A stretch of DNA of 64,000 nt from CAJQHK01 sp038142525 (GCA_038142525.1 JAYQKE010000003.1:1-64000), one strand, 5' to 3'. Counted from the stretch's first letter, positions 28,038 to 37,985 are shown. Notes: a model not told the origin generated them from the sequence alone. Program-made: numbers and translations.

Positions 28038-28604
28038 TTATTTATTTGCCCTTTCAACATAAGTTAAATCTTCCATTCTGACAACTATTTTATCTTCAGC
28101 AGTAATAAATTGCGGCACCATAATTTTAACGCCATTTTCTAAAATAGCAGGTTTAAAAGATGAGGTTGCTGTCTGGCCCTTTACCACAGATTCAGTTTCC
28201 GAAATAGACATGGTAATATGCTCAGGAAGCCTTATATTGATTGAATTATCATTGCAATATTCAACTGTTATTTCCATTTCATCTTGTAAAAATGGTAATT
28301 GCTCATGAAGTAAATTTTGGTTAAAATTAAAAGATTCAAATGTTTCCATATCCATAGCAATCAAATCATCACCTTCCATATATTGATATTGAAATTTTTT
28401 ACTTTCTAAATGAGCTTTTTCTATAGTTTGAGTGGAAATAAATCTGACATTATTTTTTGTACCATTAATGATATCCTTCATCTCAACTTGAACATAAGCC
28501 CCACCCTTTCCAGGCTTAACATGATTTCTTTTTAAAACCTGCCAAAGATTATTTTGATATTCAATAACATTTCCAACCTTAATAGAATTTGCATTTATTT
28601 TCAT
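28038..28604 (-). CDS. efp: Translation elongation factor P
   Basis: Relieves ribosome stalling at polyproline. 188 residues with the three-domain layout: KINANSIKVGNVIEYQNNLW, then NHVKPGKGGAYVQVEMKDI, where the loop Lys of PGKGGA is the usual modification site, and the C-terminal KPAILENGVKIMVPQFI. No EpmA/EpmB modification genes are seen in the window. Divergent from ruvC across an 80-base promoter region. Confidence 0.96.
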   Translation of the reverse strand: MKINANSIKVGNVIEYQNNLWQVLKRNHVKPGKGGAYVQVEMKDIINGTKNNVRFISTQTIEKAHLESKKFQYQYMEGDDLIAMDMETFESFNFNQNLLHEQLPFLQDEMEITVEYCNDNSINIRLPEHITMSISETESVVKGQTATSSFKPAILENGVKIMVPQFITAEDKIVVRMEDLTYVERANK

Positions 28605-28683
28605 ATTATTTAAATATATTTATTAAAAAGAATTATCTTTAGATATAAAAATTTTAATTTATTTTTTTAAAAAAACTAGTTTT

Positions 28684-29153
28684 ATGAAAAAAATCCTTGG
28701 AATTGACCCAGCACTTAGAAAAACAGGCTGGGCCATAATAGAAAAAAATAATAATTCTCTAAATTTCATAGCATCTGGTACAATAAAAACTAATGATAAG
28801 GAATCTATGGCGGAGCGTCTGTCAGATTTACATTATCAATTGGCAGAAATTATTGAAGAATATTGGCCAGAGGAAGTGGCTATTGAAGAAACCTTTGTTA
28901 ATAATAATTCACTTTCATCATTAAAATTGGGTCAAGCTAGAGGGGCAATAATTGTCATTGCGCTATATTCAAATTAAAAATCTCTGAATATGCTTCCACA
29001 ACTGTTAAAAAGACAATTTCTGGAATTGGCAGAGCAGATAAAAATCAAATTGCTACAATGGTTAAATATCTTATGCCAAGAGCAGAATTTAATAATGCTG
29101 ATGAATCGGATGCTATTGCTATTGCTATTTGCCATAATAATCATTTGAGATAA
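28684..29153 (+). CDS. ruvC: Holliday junction resolvase RuvC, one frameshift
   Basis: The endonuclease of the RuvABC junction-processing complex. It starts MKKILGIDPALRKTGWAII with the first catalytic Asp; the second acidic site is in AIEETFVNNNSLSSLKLGQARGA (read in pieces), and the C-terminal ADESDAIAIAICHNNH holds the last acidic pair. The frame breaks near 28970 (CTATATTCAAA; one more T gives LYFKLKISEYA). Joined length is about 156 residues, normal for the family. Confidence 0.88.
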
Positions 29154-29177
29154 TAGAATTATATCAATTATTCAATA

Positions 29178-29200
29178 AAAGTGATCAAAACACTTTTTTT
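29178..29200 (+). terminator. Intrinsic terminator of ruvC
   Basis: AAAGTG, a 7-base loop, then CACTTT running into a T-run, 25 bases after the ruvC stop. Confidence 0.55.
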
Positions 29201-29223
29201 AACTCAAAATGTTTGATAGGACA

Positions 29224-29257
29224 TAAAAAAAGCGATGATTAAATTAATAATCATCGC
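29224..29257 (-). terminator. Intrinsic terminator of rpmB
   Basis: A perfect 11-bp stem (AGCGATGATTA and its inverse) with a short loop, followed on the minus strand by at least seven T. It lies 32 bases after the rpmB stop. Confidence 0.8.
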
Positions 29258-29288
29258 TAAAAATAAAATATATTTTTAAAAATTCTAA

Positions 29289-29642
29289 CTAAGCCTTAGA
29301 TTCTTTCTTTGTAAATTTTCTAGATTTTAATTTAATTTCATCTAATTTACCAGATTTCTTCAATTTATTAACTATTTGTTTTTTTAATCTTAAACCAAAA
29401 TCAGTTAATTTACTCGAACGGCAATTAACAATAAAATTATCAAAACCAGAATTTTTATTGATAGTTCTAATAGCCTTAGTTGAAAGTTTTTTAAATTTAA
29501 CTTTCACACCTAAAATTTTACTATCAAAAGAAGCAGATTTTAAATTAGGATAGAATTTTCTTTTAGTCTTCTTATTAGAGTGGGAGACATTATTCCCACT
29601 CCTAATAGTTTTTGAAACTAATAAATCACAAATTTTACTCAT
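29289..29642 (-). CDS. rpmB: 50S ribosomal protein L28
   Basis: SKICDLLVSKTIRSGNNVSHSNKKTKRKFYPNL is the conserved L28 start (read in pieces: KTIRSGNNVSHS, KKTKRKFYPNL), followed by STKAIRTINKNSGFDNFIV. The C-terminal extension after about residue 80 is lysine-rich, giving 117 residues, longer than typical. A strong terminator follows. Confidence 0.92.
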   Translation of the reverse strand: MSKICDLLVSKTIRSGNNVSHSNKKTKRKFYPNLKSASFDSKILGVKVKFKKLSTKAIRTINKNSGFDNFIVNCRSSKLTDFGLRLKKQIVNKLKKSGKLDEIKLKSRKFTKKESKA

Positions 29643-29658
29643 TATAAATATATATTAA

Positions 29659-30328
29659 CTACTTAACATCAGCACAAAGATTAGTAGCATCATCTCCAGA
29701 TATTACAGAAATAATTGATGGTGCACCGAAGAATGTCGCAATACCAGCAACAACCGAAATCATTAAGCCCCAAGAAACCTTACCAGTAAAGAAGCCAATA
29801 CCAACTGAAATTACACCAACAGCAACAAACGCCTTACCAGCATTACCACTAGCAATCTGATATACTCTACAAACAGCATCAACCAATTTGTTACTATTCA
29901 CATCTTCTTTGACCCAAAAACATGAGTTAGTAATAACAGCGCATTGTAGCTTATCTAAGGATACACATTTAACAGTTTTATCAGCAGCTGCAGTAGCTAA
30001 TTTACAGCTAGAAGTAGCATTTTCGCACTTGTCTGACATATTGCATTACCCGAGACAGAGAATGTTGGCCTAGTAAGACAACCACCGCCGGAAGTAGCTG
30101 TCGAGGTTCCACCGCAAAATGCAAGACATTATTAATTTGAGCTTGAGTTAAAATAAACGTTCCCGAACTACCTAACGGTTTGCAACCAGCCTCTGCATCA
30201 CCATTACCAAAAATCCCGGATGAAATTGAAGGAATTGTCAGCATGACAAAAAGGGATAAAAGACTAGCTCTGAAGAATTTAGTAAATTTATTTTTTACTA
30301 TATTTTTTTTATTTTCTATTTTTTTCAT
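29659..30328 (-). CDS. VirB2/TrbC-like type IV secretion pilin with Cys-rich region, two frameshifts
   Basis: The C-terminal part (AGKAFVAVGVISVGIGFFTGKVSWGLMISVVAG, in pieces) has the two hydrophobic helices and short basic loop of VirB2 pilins. The N-terminal part has a basic start (MKKIENKK) and an export signal (SLLSLFVMLTIPSISSG, ending near GDAEAG). Between them a roughly 90-residue region holds about ten cysteines, larger than usual for VirB2. Breaks near 30110 (TTTTGCGG) and 30040 (TGTCAGAC) each need one more T to join the pieces. No other vir gene lies nearby. The pilin fold is well supported; the middle region is unassigned. Confidence 0.7.
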
Positions 30329-30451
30329 TTTTTCTACATATATTAAGATTAACAGGTGACTTATATTTAAAAATATATAATTATTTGTCAAACAAAAATT
30401 TAAGTCACAAACTACACTGTAACATAAAAATAAACATTTTTCAAGATCAAA

Positions 30452-31155
30452 TTGTTAAAAATAATAAATAATATCATATTTCCTAAATCCTGCCTCATTT
30501 GCAACAAGATCATAAAAAATGGTTTATTTTGCTTCGATCATTGGCGTAAAATTAATTTTATAACCAAACCTTATTGTAAAATTTGCCATTTACCATTTGA
30601 ATATAAAATTGATAATAAGTTACTTTGCGGAGGATGTTTGGCAAAAAAACCACATTATAAAAAATTAGTGGTGCTTGCAAATATGATGATGAATTGATGA
30701 GTTTAATTGTAAAATTTAAATTTTTTGATCAAAGCCATTTAGCAAGAGAATTATATCAATTGATTTTTCCAAAATTAGAGGAATTTATTACTAAGATTGA
30801 TTTTATAGTGCCAGTGCCACTTCACAAAAAAAGATTAAAAGATCGGAAATATAATCAGGCTTTATTTTTGGCAAAATTTATTAGTAAGAAATCTAAAATT
30901 AAATTATTGCCAGATTTATTGATAAGAAGCAAAGAAGGTAAAAATCAAATTGGCCTTAATAAAAGAGCCAGAATAGAAAATGTTAAAAATGCTTTTGAGT
31001 TAAATAGAAAATATCAGGATTTGATTCAGGATAAAAATATTTTATTAATTGATGATGTGGTTACGACTGGTGCAACTATTAATAATTGTAGCAAAGTCTT
31101 GAAGAAAAATGTTGGAGATATTTTTGTTGGGGCAATTGGTAAGAGAATGTTGTAA
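30452..31155 (+). CDS. comF: ComF-family amidophosphoribosyltransferase-like protein, one frameshift
   Basis: The N-terminal zinc-ribbon-like cysteines (SCLICNKII, GLFCFDHW, YCKICHLPF, CGGCLAKKPHY) precede a PRTase domain with the PRPP-binding NILLIDDVVTTGATINNCSKVLK. RLKDRKYNQALFLAKFISKK is typical of ComF. The family is linked to DNA uptake and recombination in competent bacteria, though many non-competent species keep it. Six A near 30665 break the frame; seven would give KKISGACKYDDELMSLI. Confidence 0.8.
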
Positions 31156-31169
31156 TTTCAATATATTTA

Positions 31170-31424
31170 CTAATTAATCTTATGAAATTTTTGAATTTTT
31201 TTAACTAAATTCTGATATTTTTCTGGCGCATCTTCTTTACCTAATAACCAATTATATATTTCAAGATCATCCTCTTCTAAAAAAGAAGTATAGATATTTA
31301 ATTCATCATTAGAAAAATTTTCTAACTCACTTTTGGCAAAATTACCAATAAGAATATCATTTTCCTTACAGCCACGATGAATTGATTTATAAAGATTTTG
31401 TTTGAGTGTAAATTCTCGATTCAT
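31170..31424 (-). CDS. sdhE: Succinate dehydrogenase flavinylation factor SdhE
   Basis: A small protein that assists covalent FAD attachment to SdhA. 84 residues with the family core: LYKSIHRGCKENDILIGNFA (the usual RGxxE pattern), then LDDELNIYTSFLEEDDLEIYNWLLG-like helices. It lies 7 bases after hemJ on the same strand. Confidence 0.8.
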   Translation of the reverse strand: MNREFTLKQNLYKSIHRGCKENDILIGNFAKSELENFSNDELNIYTSFLEEDDLEIYNWLLGKEDAPEKYQNLVKKIQKFHKIN

Positions 31425-31431
31425 AAATTAT

Positions 31432-31869
31432 TTAATAAACCCCTTTAAATACCACAATAAATATAATAGCAATCATAATCACAGTTGGAACTTCATTAAT
31501 AATACGATAGAATTTTTCACTATGTTTATTTTCTCCCTTTTCAAATTTTCTTTGGCAACAACCTAAATAAAGATGAAATAATAGTAATAATATAACCAAA
31601 GTCATTTTTGCATGAAGCCAAATACTGGATCCAGTAAGATGAATTAACCAAATTCCAAAGAAAAAACTTAAAAATCCAGCAATATTAATAATATATTTAT
31701 ATAATTTTCGTCCCATAATGGTTAAAATTTTACTAGCATCGGAGCCAAATTTTACCTGAGTGTGATAAACAAAAATACGAGGGAGATATAAAAGGCCCGC
31801 CATCCAAGAAATAATGGATATAATATGTAAAGCTTTAACTATATAGTAAGTATTTTCTCCAAAAAACAT
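31432..31869 (-). CDS. hemJ: Protoporphyrinogen IX oxidase HemJ
   Basis: The membrane oxidase of haem synthesis found in most alphaproteobacteria. 145 residues with four hydrophobic segments. YYIVKALHIISIISWMAGLLYLPRIFVYH (in pieces) contains the conserved His of helix 1, and the GSSIWLHAKMTLVILLLLFHLYL region contains the conserved His/Lys of helix 3. Shares an operon with sdhE. Confidence 0.85.
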   Translation of the reverse strand: MFFGENTYYIVKALHIISIISWMAGLLYLPRIFVYHTQVKFGSDASKILTIMGRKLYKYIINIAGFLSFFFGIWLIHLTGSSIWLHAKMTLVILLLLFHLYLGCCQRKFEKGENKHSEKFYRIINEVPTVIMIAIIFIVVFKGVY

Positions 31870-31920
31870 AGGACTTGATTATTATTGGAATTAAAATTAG
31901 GCTTTTATAGTGACTCCTAC

Positions 31921-31941
31921 CCTTGAGAAACCTCTAAAAAT
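31921..31941. repeat. Possible degenerate GGAACCTCTG-type terminus
   Basis: GAGAAACCTCTAAAAATTAA between hemJ and prs resembles one end of the IS5-type MITEs. It is too short to be certain. Confidence 0.25.
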
Positions 31942-31952
31942 TAATATGAATT

Positions 31953-32886
31953 ATGAAAATCTTATCTGGAAATAGCAATAAATTTTTAGCCAAGAAAATC
32001 TCTGAAAATCTAAATTTACCATTAGTTAAAGCTGAAATTACAAGATTCGCTGATAATGAAGTATATGTTGAAATAAAGGAGAATGTTCGCGGTGAAGATA
32101 TTTTTATCATCCAATCAACTTCTTGCCCTGCTAATGATAATATTATGGAATTATTAATAGCAATTGACGCCTTAAAAAGAGCCTCCGCCAAAAGAATTAC
32201 TGCGGTAATCCCCTATTTTGGCTATGCTAGACAAGATAGAAAGTCCCTACCCCGCACACCAATATCAGCAAAATTGATTGCCGATATCATTACTAAAGCT
32301 GGAGCAGATAGGGTTTTAACTATGGATTTACATGCAACACAAATTCAAGGCTTTTTTGATATTCCAGTTGATAATTTATTTGCAAAGACCAATTTTTGCC
32401 AATGATATTAAAAAGAATTTTAAGGATAGAAATCCTATGATTATCTCACCTGATGTCGGTGGCTTGATAAGAGCCAGAGCTATTGCCAAGAAAATAGATG
32501 CCGAACTTGGTATAGTTGACAAAAGAAGACCAAAAGCTGGCATTAGTGAAGTGATGAATATAATTGGCGATGTAAAAGGTAAAGATTGCATTATTATTGA
32601 TGATATCGTTGATTCTGGCGGAACTTTATGTAATGCCGGAGATGCCCTAATTAAAGCCGGAGCAAACTCAGTTTTTGCTTATATTACTCATGGTATTTTA
32701 TCTGGCAAAGCAATTGAAAAAGTTAAAAATTCTAGCTTTGAAACTTTAGTAATTACTGATTCTATTGATCAACATGAAAATACTAATTTAACCAATAAAA
32801 TAAAAATCCTTTCAATCGCTGATCTTTTTGCAACGGCAATAAATAACACGACCTTAGAAAAGTCGGTTTCAACCTTATTTGACTAA
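31953..32886 (+). CDS. prs: Ribose-phosphate pyrophosphokinase, one frameshift
   Basis: Makes PRPP for nucleotide and other syntheses. The N-terminal half has KILSGNSNKFLAKKISENL, RGEDIFIIQSTSCPANDNIMELLI (in pieces) and IPYFGYARQDRKS; the C-terminal half has the PRPP-binding CIIIDDIVDSGGTLCNA. The frame breaks at 32382-32388, GCAAAGACC where GCAAGACC gives LFARPIFANDI. About 311 residues when joined. rnd follows 5 bases later, so prs-rnd is likely an operon. Confidence 0.92.
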
Positions 32887-32891
32887 CTTAA

Positions 32892-34034
32892 ATGCTAAGA
32901 ATTATTAAAGAGCTCTTTTTTCCACTTAAAATTAACCATATAAATGATAATAATTCTCTTAATATATTATGTCAGGAGATAGAAAAATATAAAATATGCG
33001 CTATCGATACTGAATTTATGCGTAATCGGACCTATTATCCAATTTTATGCCTCATTCAAATAAATGTTAATAATAATCTATATATTATTGATCCAATTGC
33101 CTATAAATTAAATCTAAGCCCGATATATAAAATATTATCAGATAAGAAGATTAAAAAAATCATACATTCTGCTAGGCATGATTTGGAAGTTTTGTTTTTC
33201 AATAAAAAAAATAAAAATTATAATAACATAATTGACACGCAAATCATGGCCAATTTTTATGATCTTAATTATAATGTTGGTTATAAATTATTAACAAAAA
33301 AATTATGTTATAAAAAATTATGCGGTGAATCGCAAAGAAGTAATTGGAAAAAAAGACCTCTAACAGAAAAACAAACAAAATATGCCGCATTAGATGTAAA
33401 ATATCTAATAAAAATCTATCATAAATTAGAAAAGAAACTAAAAAAACAAAATAAGCTCTCTTGGTTTAAATGGGAGATGGATAATTTTTCTAAAAAATGT
33501 CAAGATCATGACCCTTCAACTCCAGAAAATTTAATTAAAAGATTTTCAATTGGCAAAAAAAATGCAAACTATATCCGAAATATTAAATTATTAGCTAAAA
33601 TCAGAGATGATATATCCAAAAAAGTTGATCTGCCACGAAATTTCGTTATTCATGATGATATAATTGAAAAAATTCTAAAAGATGAACCAAAATCTATTGC
33701 AGAATTAGAAAAATATAAATCTATTAATAAAAAAGTCTTAGATAGTGATAAAGAGAAAATAATTGATATTTTTAACTTACCAAAAGATGAAGATATAAAA
33801 ATAGAAAAGCCAGCAAAAATAACTAAATTTAATAAAAGAAATAGTGCTACCTATAATAAAATTAGAAATATTTTAGAAGAAGTTTCAAAAGATCATTCGA
33901 TTGATAGATCATTTATCATTAGCGATAAAAACTTAAAGAATATTATTGTAAAAAATATAAAAATATCTGAAATATTGCAAAATTGGAGATTTGAAATTTT
34001 TGGAAAAAAAATAAAAAATATATTAGTAAAATAA
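32892..34034 (+). CDS. rnd: Ribonuclease D
   Basis: A 3'-5' exoribonuclease in tRNA maturation. The DEDDy motifs are ICAIDTEFMRNRTYYPILCLIQI (in pieces), KKIIHSARHDLEVLFF and TKYAALDVKYLIKIYHKL. An HRDC-like region follows in KIRDDISKKVDLPRNFVIHDD. 380 residues, full length. Immediately downstream of prs. Confidence 0.92.
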   Translation: MLRIIKELFFPLKINHINDNNSLNILCQEIEKYKICAIDTEFMRNRTYYPILCLIQINVNNNLYIIDPIAYKLNLSPIYKILSDKKIKKIIHSARHDLEVLFFNKKNKNYNNIIDTQIMANFYDLNYNVGYKLLTKKLCYKKLCGESQRSNWKKRPLTEKQTKYAALDVKYLIKIYHKLEKKLKKQNKLSWFKWEMDNFSKKCQDHDPSTPENLIKRFSIGKKNANYIRNIKLLAKIRDDISKKVDLPRNFVIHDDIIEKILKDEPKSIAELEKYKSINKKVLDSDKEKIIDIFNLPKDEDIKIEKPAKITKFNKRNSATYNKIRNILEEVSKDHSIDRSFIISDKNLKNIIVKNIKISEILQNWRFEIFGKKIKNILVK

Positions 34035-34114
34035 TATACCATTTGCAATATAAAATTTTATTTATTATAAAAATTAAACATTAACTAGTTTTTAATCAAT
34101 TTTACTTAATCAGC

Positions 34115-34930
34115 ATGACTAAAAAGAAGAAACCAACAACTCCTATAGAAAAAATTAAACAAGCAATTTTAACCAAAATATCAGCCCTATCGATATTTAT
34201 TGTCTTGATTGCTATTATCATAAATTTTGGGTTTTTACAATATAGTAAATCAAACTCTAATTCTATCATTTCCGATTCTCAGATAGCAAAATGGATTGAT
34301 GAAAATCCAATGGCTATAATTAATTCTGTAAAAAAAATGCAGATGGAAGAAGCTGAAAAAGCAAGAAAAGAGAGGGATAAAATAGTAAAAGAAAAAATAC
34401 CCGCTAAAATGGATGAGCTGGTTAAAGATGATTTAGATGGTACTTTTAGCACTAAAAAACCTGATGTAAATATCGTTGAGTTTTTTGATTATAATTGCAG
34501 TTATTGCAAAAGAGTTGAATCTACTGTAAATAAATTAAAATCTGAAAAAAATATCAGAATTGTTTATAAAGAATATCCAATTTTAGGAAAATCTTCTGAA
34601 GATCTATCTAAAGTTGCAATTGCTGTTAATCTTATCTCTCCTAGTAAATATTCATTATTTCATCATAAATTAATGAAATCTAATGCTAGATCTAAGGAAG
34701 AAGCTATAAAAATTGCTGGAAAAATTGGCATCAATGTTGCTAGTTTAAAATCTGCATTAAAAAAGCATAAATCTAAGATTGAAGATAAAATTGAAAAAAA
34801 TAGAAATTTAGCAAGAGAACTTAGCATTACTGGCACTCCTGCCTTTATAATTGGTAACCAATTAATCCCAGGTGCCGTTGGTATCAAAGAAATTAAAGAA
34901 GCCATTAAAGAAGCCAGAAAAAACAAATAA
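34115..34930 (+). CDS. DsbA/Com1-family thiol-disulfide oxidoreductase, membrane-anchored
   Basis: A periplasmic disulfide-forming or isomerising protein. One N-terminal hydrophobic helix (about residues 22-46, ISALSIFIVLIAIIINFGF) anchors it. A charged coil (MQMEEAEKARKERDKIVKEK) precedes a thioredoxin fold whose active site is FFDYNCSYCKRVE (CSYC), and the cis-Pro loop is SITGTPAFIIG. 271 residues. The layout matches the Com1/ScsC-like proteins of Coxiella and Rickettsiales. The helicase gene begins 4 bases after its stop. Confidence 0.85.
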   Translation: MTKKKKPTTPIEKIKQAILTKISALSIFIVLIAIIINFGFLQYSKSNSNSIISDSQIAKWIDENPMAIINSVKKMQMEEAEKARKERDKIVKEKIPAKMDELVKDDLDGTFSTKKPDVNIVEFFDYNCSYCKRVESTVNKLKSEKNIRIVYKEYPILGKSSEDLSKVAIAVNLISPSKYSLFHHKLMKSNARSKEEAIKIAGKIGINVASLKSALKKHKSKIEDKIEKNRNLARELSITGTPAFIIGNQLIPGAVGIKEIKEAIKEARKNK

Positions 34931-34933
34931 TTA

Positions 34934-36230
34934 ATGGAATCAAACCAAACCTCGATAGCTGATTTATCTGAAGATCAAAAAAAGATAATTTATGCTATTG
35001 AGGATGGTTATAGTGTTTTTGTTACTGGTAGTGCTGGTACTGGTAAATCCCACCTTTTAAGATATCTTAAAGAAAATTATTTAGATTCAGGTCTTCATAT
35101 TACTGCAAGTACTGGAATTTGACCGTTAATGTTGGCGGACAAACCATACATTCTTGGGCTGGTATTGGTCTGGCTAACATCCCTCTTGAAAATATTCTAG
35201 AAAATATCCTATCAAAAAAATTTAGCTATCTCAGGCGCAGAATCAGAACAACTATAATGCTGGCCATTGATGAAATATCAATGATTTCAGCAGAAGTTTT
35301 TGACATATTAGATAATGTTTTTCGAACTGTGAGGGATGATGAAAGACCTTTTGGTGGCATTCAGATGATTTTATTTGGAGATTTTTTCAATTACCACCGA
35401 TCTCCAAAGATTCCACTACTGAAAATAATTTTTGTTTTAATTCCCTAGCTTGGCAAAATTTAGATCCAAAAATATTTCTCTTAAAAACAGTTTTTAGACA
35501 AAAAGATCCAAAATTTGTTAGAATATTAGACAATATCAGATCTGGTAAAATAGATGAAGAGGATAGAGAAATATTATCATCAAGAATTGAAGCTGTAGAT
35601 CATGATCAAAATATCAAGCCAACCATTCTTTCAACTCATAATCGTCAAGTTGAGGCAGTTAATGTCAAGGAATTAGCAAAAATTAGCTCGGAAAGTAGAT
35701 TTTTCCAGGCAAAATTTACTGGTGATGCTAAAAAAAGAGAATTTTTAAAAAAAAATTGTCTAGCTAATGAAAATTTAGAATTAAAAATTGGCGCCCAAGT
35801 AATGATGCTTAAAAATACTCATCAAAAACATGGTATAATTAATGGTTCACTTGGTATAGTAAAGGATTTTCATAGTAAAACTGGATATCCCATAGTTAAA
35901 TTTAATAATGATAAAATTATCGTTATCACGCCAGAAATTTGGTCTTCTGAAAAATTTGATAAAACCAAGGGGCAAATAAAAGTGGAAGCGTCAATTGAGC
36001 AAATACCCTTAATTTTATCTTGGGCCATGACCATACATAAATCACAAGGCATGACTCTTGATAAAATCAAATGTAATCTGGCTAATGTTTTTAGTGAAGG
36101 TCAAATTTATGTTGCACTTTCAAGGGTCAAAACAATTAATGGCTTATTTATCAATAATATCAATTTTGACAAAATCAGAAGTAATGATAATATTGTTGAA
36201 TTTTATCGCAAGATTGAAGAAAGATCATAG
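34934..36230 (+). CDS. PIF1/RecD-like superfamily 1 helicase, two frameshifts
   Basis: About 432 residues when joined. Walker A is FVTGSAGTGKSHLLRYL, then TASTGI, the IHSWAGIGLAN motif, Walker B MLAIDEISMIS, GGIQMILFGDFFQLPPI across the second break, and the C-terminal helicase motifs LILSWAMTIHKSQGMTLDKI and GQIYVALSRVKTINGLFI. The breaks are near 35118 (GGAATTTGACC, around the position of TGIAAVNVGG) and at a six-T run near 35385 (seven T restores FFQLPP). PIF1-like helicases unwind G-quadruplexes and forks; the specific role here is not known. Confidence 0.85.
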
Positions 36231-36269
36231 CAAATATTTTTATTTAGTTACTCTTTAAAAATTAAAAAC

Positions 36270-36298
36270 TTGCAACCTTTTTAAAAATTTGATATGAT
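36270..36298 (+). promoter_or_regulatory. Sigma-70-type promoter of the 36343 gene
   Basis: TTGCAA at 36270-36275 and TATGAT at 36293-36298 with a 17-base spacer, 45 bases before the ATG. Confidence 0.55.
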
Positions 36299-36342
36299 GA
36301 AATATTGCAAAGCAATTTATTAACTTTAATTTGACATAATCA

Positions 36343-37326
36343 TGCCTAATTTACTGAAAACATCAGATCTAGCGACAAAATTCTTCACTACAAACGATCT
36401 CAACAAACCAGAACTTAGTAGTGTGCAGTCACCTCCTTTATCAAAATCTTTACCAGCATTTTTAAATCAACAAGAGGAGAAACTTAAAGAAAATAGTTTT
36501 TTTTAAAAAATTAAGTAACGGAGAGGAAATTTTATCCACTGTTATGAAAATTATAGAAAAAAGTCCAAAATTACAATCTAAAATACTAATTGCACTGATG
36601 GGTGGTGATGCAAATGGTCGTGACCTTCCTGATGACGATCAAGAAAGTTTAGATAATATATTAAAACAACAATCTCCAGAACTTTATAAATTAGCTACAG
36701 CTATAGTAAATGGTAATAATGGTATAAAAATTAATACCGATAAATTTTTAGAGGAATTACCAAGATGTAAAGAAGCAATCATGAACAAAGAAGAAGCATT
36801 ATTGGAAGCGAAAAGTGAGAAAGAAAGAGAGTTACAAGAACAAAATATAACAGAAACAACAACACGGACACAGCCAATATCTATATTAGGACTCGATAAT
36901 ACAATAAAAGGCGTATTATCAAACGGAGATGAAACAGATAGTCATGATACCCCCAATCTATTAGAAGGTAATAAGTATAAAATTACCTTAAAAGCTACCG
37001 GAGATTCTTTTATAGATGATTCCACCAGAATAATCGAAATATTACGTAATGGAACAATGGTTGCAGGTGGCGCCAGAAGTTCTGGATCTGAAACAACATT
37101 AGAATTTATAGCTGATCAGGGTGGAAATTATAAAATGCTAGTCAGAGGTGATCAAGAAAATACAAAATTTCCATTTAGCTATGAAGCAGAAATGGAAATA
37201 GTTAAGAAAGTAGAACAAACACAAACATCAACAACACCACAAGCGTCAACATTAGAAGATCGCGATGATGATAGAGCAACATCACCAAAACCCTCTTTTG
37301 CGGTAACGACAGCGCTGGCGCAGTAG
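36343..37326 (+). CDS. Unrecognised protein with possible beta-sandwich domain, one frameshift
   Basis: Starts MPNLLKTSDLATKFF with no signal peptide. A run of eight T at about 36499-36506 breaks the frame; seven T gives NSFFKKLSNGEE. An acidic/glutamate-rich helical middle precedes a region from about residue 185 (NLLEGNKYKITLKATGDSF, then GGNYKMLVRG) that resembles pre-peptidase C-terminal (PPC) type beta-sandwich domains. The tail is Thr/Ser-rich. If the T-run at about 37303 is one short, the protein would instead end SAGAVVAFVSGKGK with a stop at 37353-37355. It has its own promoter. Function unknown; a secreted or effector protein is one possibility. Confidence 0.5.
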
Positions 37327-37398
37327 TTGCGTTCGTATCAGGAAAAGGAAAATAAAGACAGGGGAGAGCATCCAATTTAACCATTGATAGTTAAAAGT

Positions 37399-37812
37399 CT
37401 ACTTCTCCAAAGGAACAACATATAATTCTAACCTATGATCAACTAATTTATAGCCATAATCTCGAGCAATTTTTTCCTTTAATTGCTCGATTTCCTCATT
37501 GTAAAATTCAATAATTTGACCGTTTTTAACATCTACCAAATGATCATGATGATCATCTTCATTAATTTCTTCATATCTAATCTTACCTTCACCAAAATCA
37601 TGTTTAGCAATAATATTATTTTCTTCAAAAATCTTTAAAGTACGATAAATTGTAGCAATACCAATATTGGGAGAAATTTTAGAAACCCTACTCCAAATTT
37701 CCTCAACACTAGGATGATCATCAGATTCCGAAACAACCTGAGCAATTATTCTTCTATTTTTTGTTAATTTGATATTTTTTTCCTCACAAATTTTTTCAAT
37801 TTTTGAAGTCAT
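37399..37812 (-). CDS. fur: Fur-family transcriptional regulator
   Basis: 137 residues with a winged-helix N-terminus (NRRIIAQVVSESDDHPSVEEIW, in pieces; NIGIATIYRTLKIFEENNII is the recognition helix) and the metal-binding DDHHDHLVDVKNGQIIEF. The VDVKNG in place of the LICxxCG cysteines is usual for alphaproteobacterial members. Likely iron- or haem-responsive control; Fur versus Irr cannot be separated with confidence. A strong inverted repeat lies just upstream. Confidence 0.85.
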   Translation of the reverse strand: MTSKIEKICEEKNIKLTKNRRIIAQVVSESDDHPSVEEIWSRVSKISPNIGIATIYRTLKIFEENNIIAKHDFGEGKIRYEEINEDDHHDHLVDVKNGQIIEFYNEEIEQLKEKIARDYGYKLVDHRLELYVVPLEK

Positions 37813-37853
37813 TGATCTTGTTTTTAATGATTAAATAAGGTAGCATTTGGACA

Positions 37854-37948
37854 TATTAATCCAGTCACAAACTAGTTGCTTATTTTAACAATAAGATTTT
37901 TAATTTAAATTATCCTAAAAAAGCAACTAGTTTGTGACTGGATTAATA
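37854..37948. repeat. 95-bp foldback with perfect 28-bp arms between fur and guaB
   Basis: The arms TATTAATCCAGTCACAAACT... and its exact inverse ending ...GACTGGATTAATA are separated by about 39 AT-rich bases. A related single arm is found at 3290-3312, so this is a dispersed family, probably a MITE. Being between divergent genes, it may influence both promoters. Confidence 0.7.
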
Positions 37949-37985
37949 GAGCAACTACCATAATTAAATCATATATTATTGCAAA

